Origin: Azotimanducus sp965199815
GTDB taxonomy: Bacteria; Pseudomonadota; Gammaproteobacteria; Pseudomonadales; Azotimanducaceae
Reading direction: 5' to 3'
Assembly: GCA_965199815.1 (NCBI GenBank)
Contig: CBDATE010000018.1
Location: 124,001 to 188,000, forward strand
Length of the DNA stretch: 64,000 nucleotides
Below, in pieces: positions 63,728 through 64,000 of this stretch (within the stretch, counting starts at the first letter, position 1; every line of letters begins with the position of its first letter). The position numbers were made by a program, and so were the translations under genes. The notes below the pieces were generated by a model, which had not been told where the DNA came from, searched no databases, and was given only the letters and a program-made list of their open reading frames with translations.

Positions 63728-64000
63728 GTGTTCAAGACCATTGCCAGAATTGCTTTCCTTGCGCTGCTGTGGAGCGCTTCGTCAGTGGCATCGGCGCAGC
63801 TCGTTATCGGCTTTATCGATACCGCGCGCGCCATCAGTGAAAGCGATGAGGGCAAGGCGCTAATCGAGCAGATAGAAGCGGAACTCGAAGAAGATCAGTC
63901 TCGCCTTCAAGGCCTGCAAGATGAATTGACCAGCTTGCGGGAAAAGTTCGATACGGACCGCGAAATCATGAGCGATGATGAGCGCCGTCGGCAGGGCAGG
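63728..64000 (+). CDS. OmpH/Skp-like periplasmic chaperone, truncated by window end
   Basis: It starts at GTG 63728 after GGAG at 63717-63720. The first residues (FKTIARIAFLALLWSASSVASA) are a signal peptide, then QLVIGFIDTARAISESDEGKAL and a long charged coiled coil (EQIEAELEEDQSRLQGLQDEL), which matches Skp/OmpH. The 3' end is outside. It follows bamA by 110 bp and would pass outer-membrane proteins to BamA. Confidence 0.87.
   Translation, partial: MFKTIARIAFLALLWSASSVASAQLVIGFIDTARAISESDEGKALIEQIEAELEEDQSRLQGLQDELTSLREKFDTDREIMSDDERRRQGR

Overview
The window is about 60% GC and looks like a chromosomal segment of an uncultured gammaproteobacterium, probably aquatic or marine. The evidence is the rseP-bamA-skp gene order, an OmpR/EnvZ pair, NadC, an AmpG-type permease, and groESL preceded by both a sigma-32-type promoter and a CIRCE operator. 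No 16S rRNA or other species-level marker is present, so this placement is inference.

Layout. (1) 1-8708: the 3' part of a giant repeat-built autotransporter adhesin. It contains nearly seven copies of an exact 600-bp repeat, other extracellular Ig/cadherin/fibronectin-type domains and a C-terminal beta-barrel. An IS-end relic lies just downstream. (2) 8.9-11.6 kb: a PuuD-type membrane domain protein, a coiled-coil membrane protein, an MDR oxidoreductase and tRNA-Leu(CAG). (3) 11.6-18.4 kb, minus strand: a DUF4153-like membrane protein and a YhaO/YhaN (SbcDC-like) nuclease-ATPase pair. (4) 18.57-36.64 kb, all plus strand: a dense composite defence island. It holds DUF262 + DUF3696 ATPase + a 322-aa protein; then mcrB-mcrC translationally coupled to a DUF499 ATPase; then small unknown proteins, a broken MBL-fold gene and an HTH-ImmA/IrrE metallopeptidase; then a Zn-ribbon DUF1156 adenine methylase and a PLD-SNF2 helicase. 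(5) 36.7-47.6 kb: housekeeping and accessory genes (kinase-like phosphotransferase, SDR, DUF2784, OmpR/EnvZ, tRNA-Ser(CGA), NadC, a tandem glutaredoxin-like protein, a TVP38-family protein, a hendecad-repeat coiled-coil protein and an AmpG-like permease). (6) 47.6-55.0 kb: groESL, a cytochrome P450, a P-loop ATPase coupled to an acyl-CoA dehydrogenase, and a GST. (7) 55.0-59.8 kb: a scrambled accessory zone. It has a broken IS with three small insertions, hairpin-rich non-coding DNA, a low-GC AAA ATPase behind two striking dyads, fragments of at least three defence-type genes and a 46-bp fragment of the nearby GST gene. (8) 59.8-64.0 kb: the envelope-assembly genes rseP, bamA and skp/ompH (cut by the window end).

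The most interesting system is the island at 18.6-36.6 kb. Methylase, helicase/PLD, DUF499 ATPase and McrBC sit in one direction, with 1-nt to few-nt junctions through mcrB-mcrC-DUF499-163-aa gene. This suggests a multi-component DNA-modification-dependent defence system that does not match a named type I can recall. All function calls come from reading translated sequence and recognising motifs by eye; no database search was possible.
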